From: Archegozetes longisetosus
Taxonomy: Eukaryota; Arthropoda; Arachnida; Sarcoptiformes; Trhypochthoniidae
DNA: 64,000 nt
Reading direction: 5' to 3'
NCBI GenBank assembly: GCA_018873245.2
Contig: JAEMBT020000009.1
Span: 4,500,242 to 4,564,241, forward strand
In this document: in pieces, positions 38,301-51,000 of the stretch
Layout: each line of letters opens with the position of its first letter
Numbering within the stretch: the stretch's first letter is position 1
Position numbers and translations under genes: made by a program
The notes under the pieces: model-generated
What the model saw: only the letters and a program-made list of their open reading frames with translations
Databases searched by the model: none
Told to the model about the DNA's origin: nothing

Positions 38301-39337
38301 ATTCATAGTATTAGTTAAGCATAAGTAGTGTTTCCAAGCATTGGTTCATCATTCAAACAACTGTTATTTGATTAATCCTTAACGTATTTTAAAAATAGAT
38401 CAAAATAAATATGTGAAGTAACGGTTTTCAATGAAATGAGAGTAAGCATTAATCCTAAGCAAGTTTTAAATAAATTCGCCCTCGAATACAGAGCAATAGG
38501 ATATCAATAACAAAATAACTTATAAATAGCTCAATTTTTTACCCTAGCTAACTGTTAGTAATTGCCAATAGTTTTCTAAACTTTCATAAACAATTTGATT
38601 TGCGTTTTAGCTTAAGTATGTTTTAGTCAATTCTACATCAATTTTAGTACTAATTATTAGTTATGTTAATAATTTACATGTCTTGCATATCAATCAAGAT
38701 TTGATTCATAAAATATTAGTGCACTGAGACTCATTTCAAACTTGTTATTAATATGATATTTCAAATGCTGTAGAGTTGTTATTAAATGAGAAAACAAGTG
38801 TTCGACTTTGAATTAAATTATAGAAATTATTATTTTTTTTATTTCGTATGATCAAATTATATCTGCATAGAGACTGAGAATGAAAGCTTTCTTAACTTAT
38901 TCTTATTTTACATCAAACTCCTATCATTGAAAGTCATATTATTTTGCAGCAAAGTTCGATTTGATTTTCAGGAAGATTAAAAAATACTGCTCGTGATTTG
39001 TGCAATAGTTTATGAAATCATAATGTTTATCAATATATGAGTAAAATATATACAAACATTAGTCGGTTTTTATTTGAGAAGAAGAATAAGTGGATAAATA
39101 CTGATAATAATAATACTTTGAAATACTTTCCTATTTTATCGCCTCATGAAAAAACCACTTAGACTCTAATTTATTTGTTATAACGTGTTTCTCAGATAAC
39201 ATATGAGAACATTTCGATTGAGATAATAATAAGTAAATTTTAGTTTAACATTCAAGTTCTATATGATTGCTTCAGTTTTAATTATACTAATAAGTTATCG
39301 TTCAATGAGTGTTTGATTTTTTTCTATACGGGTAATA
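32337..39337. other. Intergenic, no supported gene
   Basis: About 7 kb between the GIRF precursor and the SLC16 gene. It contains the 3' UTR, a short direct repeat at 32519-32555 and low-complexity AGCTC/AAGCTC sequence at about 33630-33700. No further GIRF-type unit was seen on either strand. Confidence 0.55.
32519..32555. repeat. Direct repeat, two 18-bp copies
   Basis: TTTTGGTGCGCATGACTA occurs twice with a 19-base period, within the probable 3' UTR of the GIRF prepropeptide gene. Confidence 0.95.
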
Positions 39338-42300
39338 ATGTCTCACCAAAGACGCCACAGCTTACCATTAAATAGTGTCGACTCAGATGAAACTGATTGC
39401 CATCAAGTGAAGGATTTAATGCCACAACCATTGCCTCCAAAAACTCGTAAGGTATTTATTCATGATAATTTCTTTCAAATCACATCAAATACACGATATC
39501 TGACCCTAATGTCTCATGTAAACTTTAGGTTAGATTAGGTTAGGTTAGGTTAGGTTACTGTCACGTGACGTGTCTTTTTAGTTTAACTAAATGAAAGCTA
39601 TGATAAAAAAATATTATGCATAACAGACTATTTCTTATAGATATCACATAACTCTCAACGATATGTAAGTCTGAGTGCTATACCAGAAGAGATGCTTACC
39701 ATTGAGTCAAAGAACACCTTAAATGAGAAAATTGTAGTCAATGATCCAGCACCTGATGGCGGCTATGGATGGGTTATAGTGTTAGCATCATTTCTCTGTA
39801 ATCTCACAGTTGACGGCATTTGCTATACATTTGGCTTGTTTTTCAATGACTTTGTTACTTATTTCGGCTCAAGTAAAGCGATAACTGCATTAGCGGGTTC
39901 TCTATTGAGTGGATGCTATCTTACAGCAGGTAAGGAAACAAGTTTTGCTTACAGCTAAATCCCATTTTTAGTAGACGCTCAGTCTATCTAAAGGCTATGT
40001 AGTTCGTATTCTTATATAAGTTTCAGTAGAGCTTATCTTCAATCACTTATCTTAAGTGATTTTTTCCTAATCAATTGTTTTTTACTATTAAGCTGTAAAT
40101 AATTGAATATTATTTTAATGTTAATATCAAAAAACGTTTATACTTTTGAGTCAATTTTATCTTATTTTTTGCAAATTAAACTGTCAGAAAGTACAGAACT
40201 TAATCTTTTTATAGCATTTAAGACCAAATGTGCATTTAGTTAACAATAATCAATGTCAAAGTTATGAAACAAACATCTGATAAGTTCACATAAGTCTAGC
40301 TTTGCGAAAGTTACAGATAACAGTAGTTTCAAAAATTCTGAACATATTCTGATAAATATTAGCTTTAGATAGGGTTGAATGCAATACATTGTGAGCTTTA
40401 TTCTATTAATAGTACTATGGATTTACTCAATTGATTAATAAAATAATATTTTACTTCAATTGATTATAAGGAATGAGTTCGAAGACATTAAGTTAGAGTT
40501 TTCTTTGATTCTAATCTAAGACTATTGAGTTTTTAAATTAAACTAAAAATGATTTTTTGCCAACTATAGAGCTATTTGTAAGTTTAAAATTAACGGCACA
40601 CCATATTAATTATTGAAACTGCAGATAGCTATGACAAAATGATCATAGCTTTGAAAGTTTACATTTTCTCGAGATTACATCAATCCATATATTTGTTGTA
40701 TCTTTTCGAATGTCTTTATTTGTATATTTGTAACGAATGTTTTTAGATATGAACTAATTAAACTTTTGTTGCAAACATTACAACTGTATTCAATTTTTTG
40801 ATACTAAACGTCTTTCCATATGTTAGTTAAGATTTGATTTTCGTGTAAACTTGTCGTAACGCCGATTATAAGTTATTTGCAAGTAAATCACTTAATCCTC
40901 GAATGTGTTAAATATTTTTAAAAATTTAAGTTTAAATGTCTCAATAATCTTGAAAATGAGAAATAGTTGAAAACGTGCATCAATTAGTTGATGTCTTTTT
41001 GGATTTTGTCATATTTAGGCCAAACATAAATAGTTCGTAACTCTTGTCAGCACTTATTAATGTGTTAACACTTTATTTCATGTGAGTGGTATTAATTAAA
41101 ACACTTAAATACTATTACTTAATTGTTAATGGTTCTATTTTTCTTATTTCTCTGTGGCTCATTTGTAATCATTTGAAACAATCCGATCATTATATCAATT
41201 ATCTGTTAATTAATAAAATCTTATTATTATTTCAAATAAAACTCACTTAAAAATTAGGTCTTTGTCAGATTCAATTAAAGCTTTACTGATATTTAATACA
41301 CTATTAGCAGAATTATTTATTACTGAATATTTTCTTTAGGCTGAACGCTTAATATGAATAACCGATTCGTAATTAAATCAATTGAAATACTATACAGTTG
41401 TGTTCAAATCAAAGCTCAAACACAATAAGACATAAAAACTCTGTAAACACGTGCTCTCATCCAAATTGAGGGAACGCACACGTATATAATTATGTGATCA
41501 TTGAATATAAGTATAACTTCTGATAAGGATATTGTGTGCAATACCATATCAAAAGCTCTTTCGAATTCAATTTTATCCTAAATAAGATAAAAATAACGTT
41601 TTTCACGTTTTTATGTTATGATGTTTTATTGGTTTTAAGTCAACTAAGAATTTAGCCAAGTCACTCTAAGTCCTTATTATCGCTACATTTTATTAAAGTG
41701 ATTGAAGAAACTGAAGTTTACATAAAAAAATTAGAAGAAATTACACAAATCACACAATATAACTGACTTTAAAAGTTGTACTAACTCTAATAAATAGCTC
41801 AAATTATTAATTTTAATATTGCATTGGTTGACCCAGCTAATATTGAAACTCTAAAAGTAGTCAGACTTAAGAAGTAGTCGAAAAACTATTTTGCAAAACT
41901 TAAAAACTAATGAATAATTACGAATAATTAGGTGTATTTGTTAGCGGACTTACAAACCGGTATGGTTGTAGACCTATCACCATAATTGGCAGCATTATAT
42001 CTTCGCTGGCATTTCTCGTGGCAACAGTAGCTCCAAATTCATTCATTTTGCTCATCACTTATGGTTTTACTGGTAAGCAATGATCTCAAAGCAAACACCA
42101 ATAACTATCACTGTCTGTATACATTCATATCTATGTAAATAAACTTTCTATGCTATGCTAACAAAGACAGAGTAGTTTATCGTGTAATTCAATAATTATT
42201 GATAATAAAGCCGTGCAAATAACGGGTTAATTGTTGATAAAAGAGCTTAGACTCAGCTCAAGATTGCATTTGCATAATTCAATTCGTCTGAATGCTCCAG

Positions 42301-45065
42301 TCAATGCCCGTCATTCATAATTGACATACATTTTCATATCTAAAGTTTATAAACCTTGTCAATAGTAATTACGTAAATTATTTTATTATTAAATAGATTA
42401 AACGAACTGCACATTAAATGAAGCCTAAGTAGACTTACCACCTGTACAGGGTCTTTCTATATTGTACAGACAGGAATAGTAATTGTACAAGAACCATGAA
42501 TAGAAATTAAATTAAATCAAAATATTTGATATATAATTAGGATAACAAAATTGAAATAATAATTATTTGTATTGTTTAAATTTTCCCGAGAGTGCATCAC
42601 TTATAAAGAATAAAGTTTTGAATAACTTTTGATGCTTAATGAAAATTGGTTCAGTTAATTTAAACTATTTAATGTAATGTGACGAATTCATTGACTTGCT
42701 GAATGTTGCGAAGTCAGACAAAAAGTACACTTTCAAGTATAAATAGTGTAAAAATATTCAAATAAGTTAGAATTTCAATTAATTTTAGGCAAAAATATTC
42801 ATGTTTTAGTAGACTTAATAACAATAGATATTGATTGATTAAATGACGTAATTGATTACTGATAGACATCAATTAAAAAGTAATAAATTCCAAAAAGTAT
42901 ATAAGGGTACCCCCTGTGAAATATTTAGTACAGGATTCAAACGAAGAATAGGTGGTAAGTCTGAGCCTAAGAGTGCAGAAATAGGTGACAGGTTGAAAAT
43001 GAAAATTTTCAAATAACTCAATTGATTGACATTTGCTGCGAACCAGGAATGCAAAGGCTATTCATTGAGTCAGTACACTACAGAAACATTACAACAAACC
43101 TAAACTTCTATCTCATATGTTTTAAAAAATAACTTCAATATAAGTGAAACACTTTTTTAACACATTCACATTTATTTAGAAAGACTTTTCCTTAAATATT
43201 TTCATTTATAGCTGGAATAGGATTCGGTTTAATATATTTACCCGCAATAGTGACAGTTGGGTATTATTTTACAACAAAAAGGGCTTTCGCTACAGGTATT
43301 CAATATGTAGTTATTCCATAACTAAATATAAAATCAACTTTTTTATCCTACTTGTAGGTATTGCAGTTTGTGGTTCAGGAATGGGTGCATTCTTATTCGC
43401 ACCATTATGTCAATGGTTATTAACTATTTATGACTGGAAGAATGCATTGATAATACTTGCCGGTAATCATCATATCTCTTATAGTCTGACATCAAAAAGT
43501 TCTAAAACATTGTGAAGAAGAGATTTATTCTTTTTATGCTTGTAATGAAGTCAGTTTTAGAATAACTTTTACCATTTATCAATCAATAACTTTTGAATAA
43601 ATGTTTTGATGAACACAATAAGATGTGGTAATGTTTTTAACAGGTTTCATACTTAACTGTGCGGTTTATGGTTCATTAATGAGACCATTGAATGTAGTAA
43701 TTAATGAAGAAAATGACTTTAATCAATTTGATGCACACAATACAGAACCGGGGGTTCATTCAGACTTGAACATAAACCGATCAGTATCTAAAAGTGTTCT
43801 CAACAATAAGCTAACCAATTCAGAGATCATAATAAGCAGGAGTAAAGCTAATAAACTGCGCTCAGTTTCTGAGAGTCGAGCGCCACAATTGGAAGAACTT
43901 TTCAAACTCGACAAAAGTCATAGCAGTTCATCTCAACTAACAATAGTGGTTCCACCGATGGCTAAAAAAGATATTTTCTATTCTGGAAGTACTCTAAACC
44001 TGAAATGGGAATCGCTCGAGAATTTGGGATCTGCTTCGAGTCGAATTTGGTCTCAAAAACAGAGTAATAATAATAATACAAAGCGATCGCATAAACTTTC
44101 GAGTAATAGTGTTGGTCATGAAATTTGTATTAATGATAACAATAAAGACGAAGATCAGTCATGCACTGCTTTTAGACAAATACTTGATTTGTCTGTTTTA
44201 CGCAAACCTGCGATGGCTTTGCTCTCGATTTCAAATGTGTTTGGAATGACCGGTTATTATATTCCGTTTGTTTATATTACACAACATGCTCGCAAAAGCA
44301 TTAAAGGTATTGATTTTCCTAAACTTTTTAGATAAGTCAAAATCGTTTATCTGCAAATGTAGTTCTCATACAGCGTTGATTCAACTTTTCCCAAATTTTA
44401 CTTTAGATGAGAGAAAAGAATAAACATTTCATAGATTTAAGACCCGATAAAATGCTATTTTCTATAAAACAAAGTTGGATTAAACTTGTTTTTAACTTTT
44501 GAAGCTTTAATTATCAATTAGATGGTGATGAATACGTGTCCGCTGCGAAAGCAGCCCTACTATTATCAGCAATCGGTATCTCAAATGTTTTCGGACGAAT
44601 ATTATTCGGTTGGATAAGTGACAAAATTTCGGGCAAAGAGATAAACGGAAAAATACGTATAACAGCCCTAACCATAAACAATTGTTGCCTATTCATATCA
44701 GGTTTGGCCACTATTGCTATTCCTATTTGGAGCCATTACTGGTTACTGATGATTGATTGCATTGTTTTTGGTTTATTTATTTGTAAGTCATTAACAAAAA
44801 TGGATTTAACATAAGAAAAAAGTTACAAATTCATTTGAATTTGACAGCTTCTTATATGTCGTTGACATCAATCATATTAGTAGACCTGTTAGGGATCGAG
44901 ACTTTGTCGACTACTTTTGGTTTAATCAGTTGTTTTCGTGGTATTTCATCAATACTCGGGCCTCCTTTGGCTGGAGCTCTGTATGACTTAACTGGTTCCT
45001 TTAGTACAGTTTTCATTTCTGCCGGCATTCTTCTCATCATTTCATCACTTATTAGCTTTTGGTAG
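39338..45065 (+). CDS. SLC16 monocarboxylate-transporter-like protein (eight exons)
   Basis: Exons: 39338-39451, 39641-39929, 41932-42072, 43212-43295, 43358-43462, 43644-44306, 44522-44782, 44848-45065. Junctions are phase 0 once and phase 1 thereafter; all are GT-AG and the frame yields 624 residues. TM1 carries the family signature as [12 protein letters not shown] near residues 73-84. TM2-TM6 follow across exons 2-5 with short loops. Exon 6 holds the long hydrophilic cytosolic loop (about 180 residues, Ser/Asn-rich) between TM6 and TM7, as the family expects. Exon 7 has [14 protein letters not shown] (TM8), and exon 8 has [10 protein letters not shown] (TM11 region) and ends in TM12. Known members are 12-TM proton-coupled or facilitative carriers of lactate, pyruvate or related small molecules in the plasma membrane. 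The substrate cannot be assigned. No break is seen. AATAAA lies at 45152. Confidence 0.93.
39525..39557 (+). repeat. Interstitial (TTAGG)n telomere-type tract
   Basis: Six consecutive pentamers (second one TTAGA) plus TTA, inside intron 1 of the SLC16 gene. TTAGG is the usual arthropod telomere unit. Confidence 0.93.
39930..41931 (+). other. Intron 2 of the SLC16 gene
   Basis: About 2 kb of AT-rich sequence with no internal gene or clear repeat. Confidence 0.75.
42073..43211 (+). other. Intron 3 of the SLC16 gene
   Basis: 1.1 kb. A less AT-rich patch at 42904-43017 is open in one + frame (K-G-T-P-C-E-I-F ... K-I-F-K then stop) and overlaps a 61-codon minus-strand frame. It may be a transposon fragment; I do not recognise it. 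Confidence 0.6.
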
Positions 45066-48002
45066 CTAAATATGAAAAATAATTTAGTTTCTGAACTGTA
45101 TTTTCAGATAATCGAAATACTTTTCAAACTTTGATATGAAATTGATCACTAAATAAATATCATTTTGATATCATTTTTTGTCCAAATTGTTTCAATCCTT
45201 AATATTTTTATTGCCGACATTCGATAATAGAGACAATAAATGAATAACAAAAATTGCTATTATGAGAGATATAACTCTAGACTTAAGTTCTATTAAAGGT
45301 TATATTAAGTAGAAGTAGAGTTCAATTATCTTAAAGCTTATTTATTTACTCAACTATTATCTAAACATAAACATGATTTGCAATGCAGCTTAAATTAAAT
45401 CAAAAATTAGTTTTACTAAATTATAGTCGGGTTAATAAAATGTACTTCTATTCGGTTAGTTTTAATAATTTAAGATCAGATCTTTTGCAAATCTGTCAAA
45501 TATTTGTATTATCATCTTCTATATTATTGAATCGATTTAGTACTCGAATAATTGTGAATTGACCAAATGCTTTGTCAATATTACAGATAAAGTGATCAAC
45601 AACTCTACTCCTAAAATTCATTTAGATTTGTAAGTAAAAATAGGAAGTATTCAACAATTATTCTATTATTAATCAAATTGATTTCAATTTATTCTCTGTT
45701 AACTTTCGAGAATAAATTAATTTTTTAATAATTTTTTATTTTTATCAATTATCTGACCTAACAATTGATTGTCTTTGATATTTCTGGTAATTCTTCATGA
45801 AATTTTCATATTTTGAATTAATCCAAAAAGTATAATTCTTGTATTTTTGGATAAGTTAATTGGTGGATCGTCTTCTTACCAATGGGCTCATTTCACAGTA
45901 CTGGATATCACAATTTATTATTTATTCCATATCAAGTTACAGCTTTTGATTCGATGTATTGTTTCACATTACAATAAATATGACTGCATTGCACACTTTT
46001 AACATAGCTTCAAACGGCACCGGTTTTGAGTTTACAACATTATAACTAATTCTTAAAATACTTTAAACGATTAGCTATTAGCACAATTTTTGTTGCTTAG
46101 ATTTTAAGCGCGAATTAGCTTTAGTTTATTGTTAGAATTTTAATAGTCAGATTCAGTTAAAATTTATGATACTGAACCATTATTGAGTAGTTCCAATTCT
46201 TCAACTTGAAAAACCACAGTGACAAGAATACCAGCAAATAATCAAACGAAAAGACGTCCAAAACAAGTGATCAGCAACGACATTAGAATTGTAATAATTG
46301 ATCACTTAAATAATAGATTTTATATGATCAAAGTGTCTCAAATAACTAAAATCAATTATGACTCAGTGCAATCAATCTACGAGACCTAAAATTTTCGTTT
46401 ATTACAAATTTAAAATAGTTTAGGTAATGAAAAGCCTCTCGCTTAAGCCCTGCCTACGGGTTAAAGCAATGTAAAAAGCATTCAGTGCAGCGAAATTTGC
46501 CGTGTTATCAAATGATGATAAATGTTTTTATGATTTAAGGCTATTTGTCTGATCTCTAAATAATACGAAAATTCATTACAATATCTGTGCATCTCATTCA
46601 TTATTTATATCACTTGTTTCTCAATAATCGATTGTTTCAATTTTACAAGTGGTATAAAGCCCTCATAGCTTAAAATACTACCATCACGAATGAAGCATAA
46701 CGTTAAAAAGTAATGATTACAATTTTCAAGTTCTGTTAAAACTAAATATATTTTTCAAATATGTAAACATAAACAGATTATGTTATTTACATGTGTTTTT
46801 ATAAATTATATTGATACTTCAACTTAAAAATGTCTTTAACAGATGTGCTCAAAATTCTGGAAAAAGCACTGAATAATTTGTAGACTTACTTTGCTTTTAC
46901 CTCTAATGCATAAAAGCTTTTATAGCTACGAATTGGAACCATATAGATTATTAAAATTCGTACATTAAAATCATTTTAAATAATGTTTAAAATCAAGTTC
47001 ACTTCAATTTTTATCATTTATAATCCTTGCGCTGATCCCCAAGTAAAACATTTCGCACAACCCTGTATATAATTGTACCTCTAATTAGATGGGTTCTAAA
47101 GGGATGGCTACATTACCTGCAATTCTCAGTTGTAATTAAACAACAATAGTGTTAATGTTTCGAAGAGATATTTTCAGTAATTTCTAATTGTCGGTAATAA
47201 TTTATTTTAGTGCAAACTCGCAAAAAATAACTTGAATTAAATTTTTTGACAATCCAGGTTAATATTAGGACTACTGTTAAAAAGATGAAGAATTTATTAT
47301 TCATATATGAAGGCAAACTTAATTCCACTCTTAAAAAATCTTTTTCAAACACAATTGTTTATATGAGAGGTAAAACTATGATAATTATATTGAATACATT
47401 TATAAAATTATCATAATAAAAATACAGTCTGTCTTTTTTTCTTCTAAACTCAGATAAAGAAGTTAACACGTTTTGTATTTTGATATTTTAATCTGATGTC
47501 AAATAAATTACTCAATGATTCAAAATTTGATACTTTGGAAGAACTTTTAATAATCAAATTCAATGTTATAAATATAGTGTTTAGAAATAGCAATACTTTA
47601 TAACATGTGATGAAAATGTTGTCCATTATTTTCTAAACAAAACATAATGTTGCGCAACAATCTTTTCTTCGACTTATTTCAAACTTTATTCATAAGTTGG
47701 ATCTCATCGATGTGTAATATTAATGAAAAATTGTACTCAATTATGTGTTTAGAAAAAAAGACAGACTGTATAATTGGAATTTTGACATCAACTGTTAGTA
47801 TTACAATAATGAAAGCAATAAAATATAATCACATTGAAAAGTTTTACCCAAAGTGAATCCAATTACATTAATGGAGTTATTAGGAAGTATGCCGATGAAA
47901 ATTATGTTTACTATACAATCGATAATTTGGAAGCAAACCATTTTTCGCAATAGTTTGATTCAAACGAAAAGCTATGAAATATTGAATTTGCCTTTATTTT
48001 AG
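45066..48002. other. Intergenic between the SLC16 and DEG/ENaC genes
   Basis: About 2.9 kb with no recognised gene. A 69-codon frame at 47647-47856 just upstream of the channel gene is unrecognised. An acceptor-like TTTTATTTTAG ending at 48002 suggests an upstream exon of the channel gene lies in or before this stretch. Confidence 0.5.
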
Positions 48003-48029
48003 AAGATTGCAAGACTTTTGTCACGAAAA

Positions 48030-51000
48030 ATGAATTTCTGGACAAATTTGAACATTATTTGTCTGAAATTGAAGTTTAAAACTTCAAAAACTTTATTAAG
48101 ATACACGTGCATTGCAATAATGATATATCAAATAATTGATGTAATGATAGAGTATTTTTCATATCCCTATGAATTCAAAGTTGATGTCATTAATGAACAG
48201 TTTATTGATTTACCATCGATTACAATATGTACGAGTAGTCATCAAATATGGCTTAAATCAACTATTGATGAGCTCAATCCCAATCTTAGACTCAGTACAA
48301 AATTCGAGTTCAATGAAAGCTCTATTACTGATTGTGATAATGAGAAATATTCTGATGATCACTATTGCTTCAAAGAAAGAGTTCATATTATGTCAGAAAA
48401 TAATTTGAAAAAATATTACAACTATGTGAAATCCTATGGAGAAACACTCGATTTGACAGAAATATTTAAAAAGACTTTAGTTGCAAACAGGTTAGTCAAT
48501 TGTTCTGCAAATATTCATACAAAAGGTTTTGAACAACTTTTTATTAGTGATTGTTATGAAATGAATAAAGTTATCCAAACATTACATCCGATTAGATATG
48601 GAAAATGTTTCACTTTCTTCAATATTAATCAACAAATTAAAACAAAAGATAAGTTTCAAATGTCTGCTAACGATTGGGTTTCTATTAAAATTAATAAAAC
48701 AATGGTTTTTGATGTTTTGGCTAATTTTAACAAATATGTGTCAGATAAATATAAATTCAATGAATTTAGTTTCCGATTGTTTGTAGGAATACATCCGTCA
48801 AATATTATTCAATTCGAGCCTTTGATAACTATTGACCAAAACTTTAATAATATGGATGAACTCGAATTCGTTCATAAGATCTCGTTTTCTAAGATAATAA
48901 CAAAATGGTTACCATTTCCTCATAGTAGTGATTGTTATCAATATAATAATCATAATCAAAGTATGAGTTCATTTCAACAATGTTTCGAAACATGTCTTAT
49001 TAGTAAACAAATATCACGTTTTAATTGTATTTCAAATCCACTAAATGGTGGATATCTACCAGTTAGGGATAACATGAACTTTTCATCAAAGTTTTGCACT
49101 CAAAGCAATGAGAATATAAAAATTAGTGAAAATGTGACAAAAACTAAATGTATGAATAAGTGTAAAAGAAATTGTGTTGAAGAGTACTTCAAAACTGAGT
49201 GGTCTTTAGGGCAGAAATCATTTAAAAATGAATTTATTGATATTCTGATAAATAGGAAAGCATTTAAAACAGTTATTTACAAATCAATAGCAAAAACATC
49301 TTTTGTATCATTGGCCACAAACGTTGGAGGAATAATGTCTTTATGGTTAGGAGCTTCTGTCATTGACTTGTACTATTTTGTACTCTGCTTAATGAGATTT
49401 TTCACTAGATATCCACTCATTGAATCCAACGATAACACTATTTTTAATTATTTATTTAGAAATAAAATGTTGACTATCAAAAGATTTATTGTTTCAATGA
49501 GTTTATTGGGTTTTATTTTTCAATCAATTTCACTGACAACTGAGTATTTATTGTATTCAACAACAGTGAGCGTAACATTTAACAATTTCGATATGAATGC
49601 AAAAATAAAGTTCAGTCAATTACCAGCGATTAGTGTTTGTGATACAAATACAAGTTTTGATTACACACCAAAAACAGCTATAAATTGTTATTTGAGCTCT
49701 TGTGGTAAAATAAATAGTCATTTTAATTGCTTAGAACATGAGTGCAAACAAATATTTAAAACAATTATCACTTTATCTCCTATTGGAAAGTGTTTGACAA
49801 TTCTCAACCATTTAATAGTTAATCAGACCTATGGTAACAAACTCGAAAAACTTGAAAGTTTATTTAATTATGGATTATTTGATAATTTATCACTTTACTT
49901 ACACGATTCGAAAGAGTATCCGTCTTATCTCTCATTAGAAAAGATTCATATAAAAGATGTCGCCTCATCCATTGTTTCATTTATTAAAATCAATTTTATT
50001 CGGTTACCAAAACCTTATGACACGAATTGTATGAATTACGAGAATTCTGGTACAACAAGTCAAAGTCAATGTATTAATAACTGCATATTCACGAGATTTA
50101 TAAGTAATTTGAAATGCATTCCTTTCAAGAATTCATTGACATTCCAATTAAGTGAAATCAATCAAACAAATGGTTTTGACTTTTGTGAAAATTCAACTAT
50201 TGATGAGAAAATCAAGTTTGAAAGCCATTCTTTTGAGTGTAGGAAATCATGTCTCATATCTTGTGATGAGAACTATTATGATTTTGAACATAAATCACAA
50301 TTCATGGAAAATATTGAAGAAGTGTATATAAATATAAAGCCTAGTAGTAAAAGATATCTATCTTACAAATCAAGTCCGCACATGAACTTATTTGAATACA
50401 TCATATCATTTACTGGTTTGATAGGACTTTGGTGTAAAATATCAGTCATTGGAATAACAAAAGATTTTTTGATCGTTTTAAGCGAACTGCTCACTAACAA
50501 TTCAAGACATCCATTTATCTATTCTTACTTATATTGGGTCAATAAAGTTAAAAACATTTTACATAAAATATATTTCAAGGTAAGTTTTATTTATTTAGTT
50601 TTTGAAGCACAGAACATCAAATTTACTGAAAGGATTTATCTTTCAGACCATAAGCCATAGTATTTGTATATCAATTTTAATTTGTGTTATGGTTTGGCAA
50701 ACAATGGCATATTTCAGATTCGAGACGATTGTAAAATTAGATTTGACAAACCTAAATAACGATAATATAGATATTCCTGGAATCACTTTGTGTACTGGCT
50801 CAGATTCTATTATGTTTAATATTATGTGGACTAATCAGACGTTTTTGTCTCAAAGAAATATAATTAATAAAAATCAAACATTGAATAAAAATGCGATAAT
50901 TAATGAACTCACTAAATTAAAAAATCATTATAAATCCTATTTCTATGAGTATTCCGATTCTTTAAATACAAGTCAATTTTTCAGACAGTTTGGATTCTCT

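Noticed and set aside
47031..47075. ACCCTGTATA words like the ends of common arthropod repeats, also near 42450
   Set aside because: Too short, with no second end or duplication to define an element.
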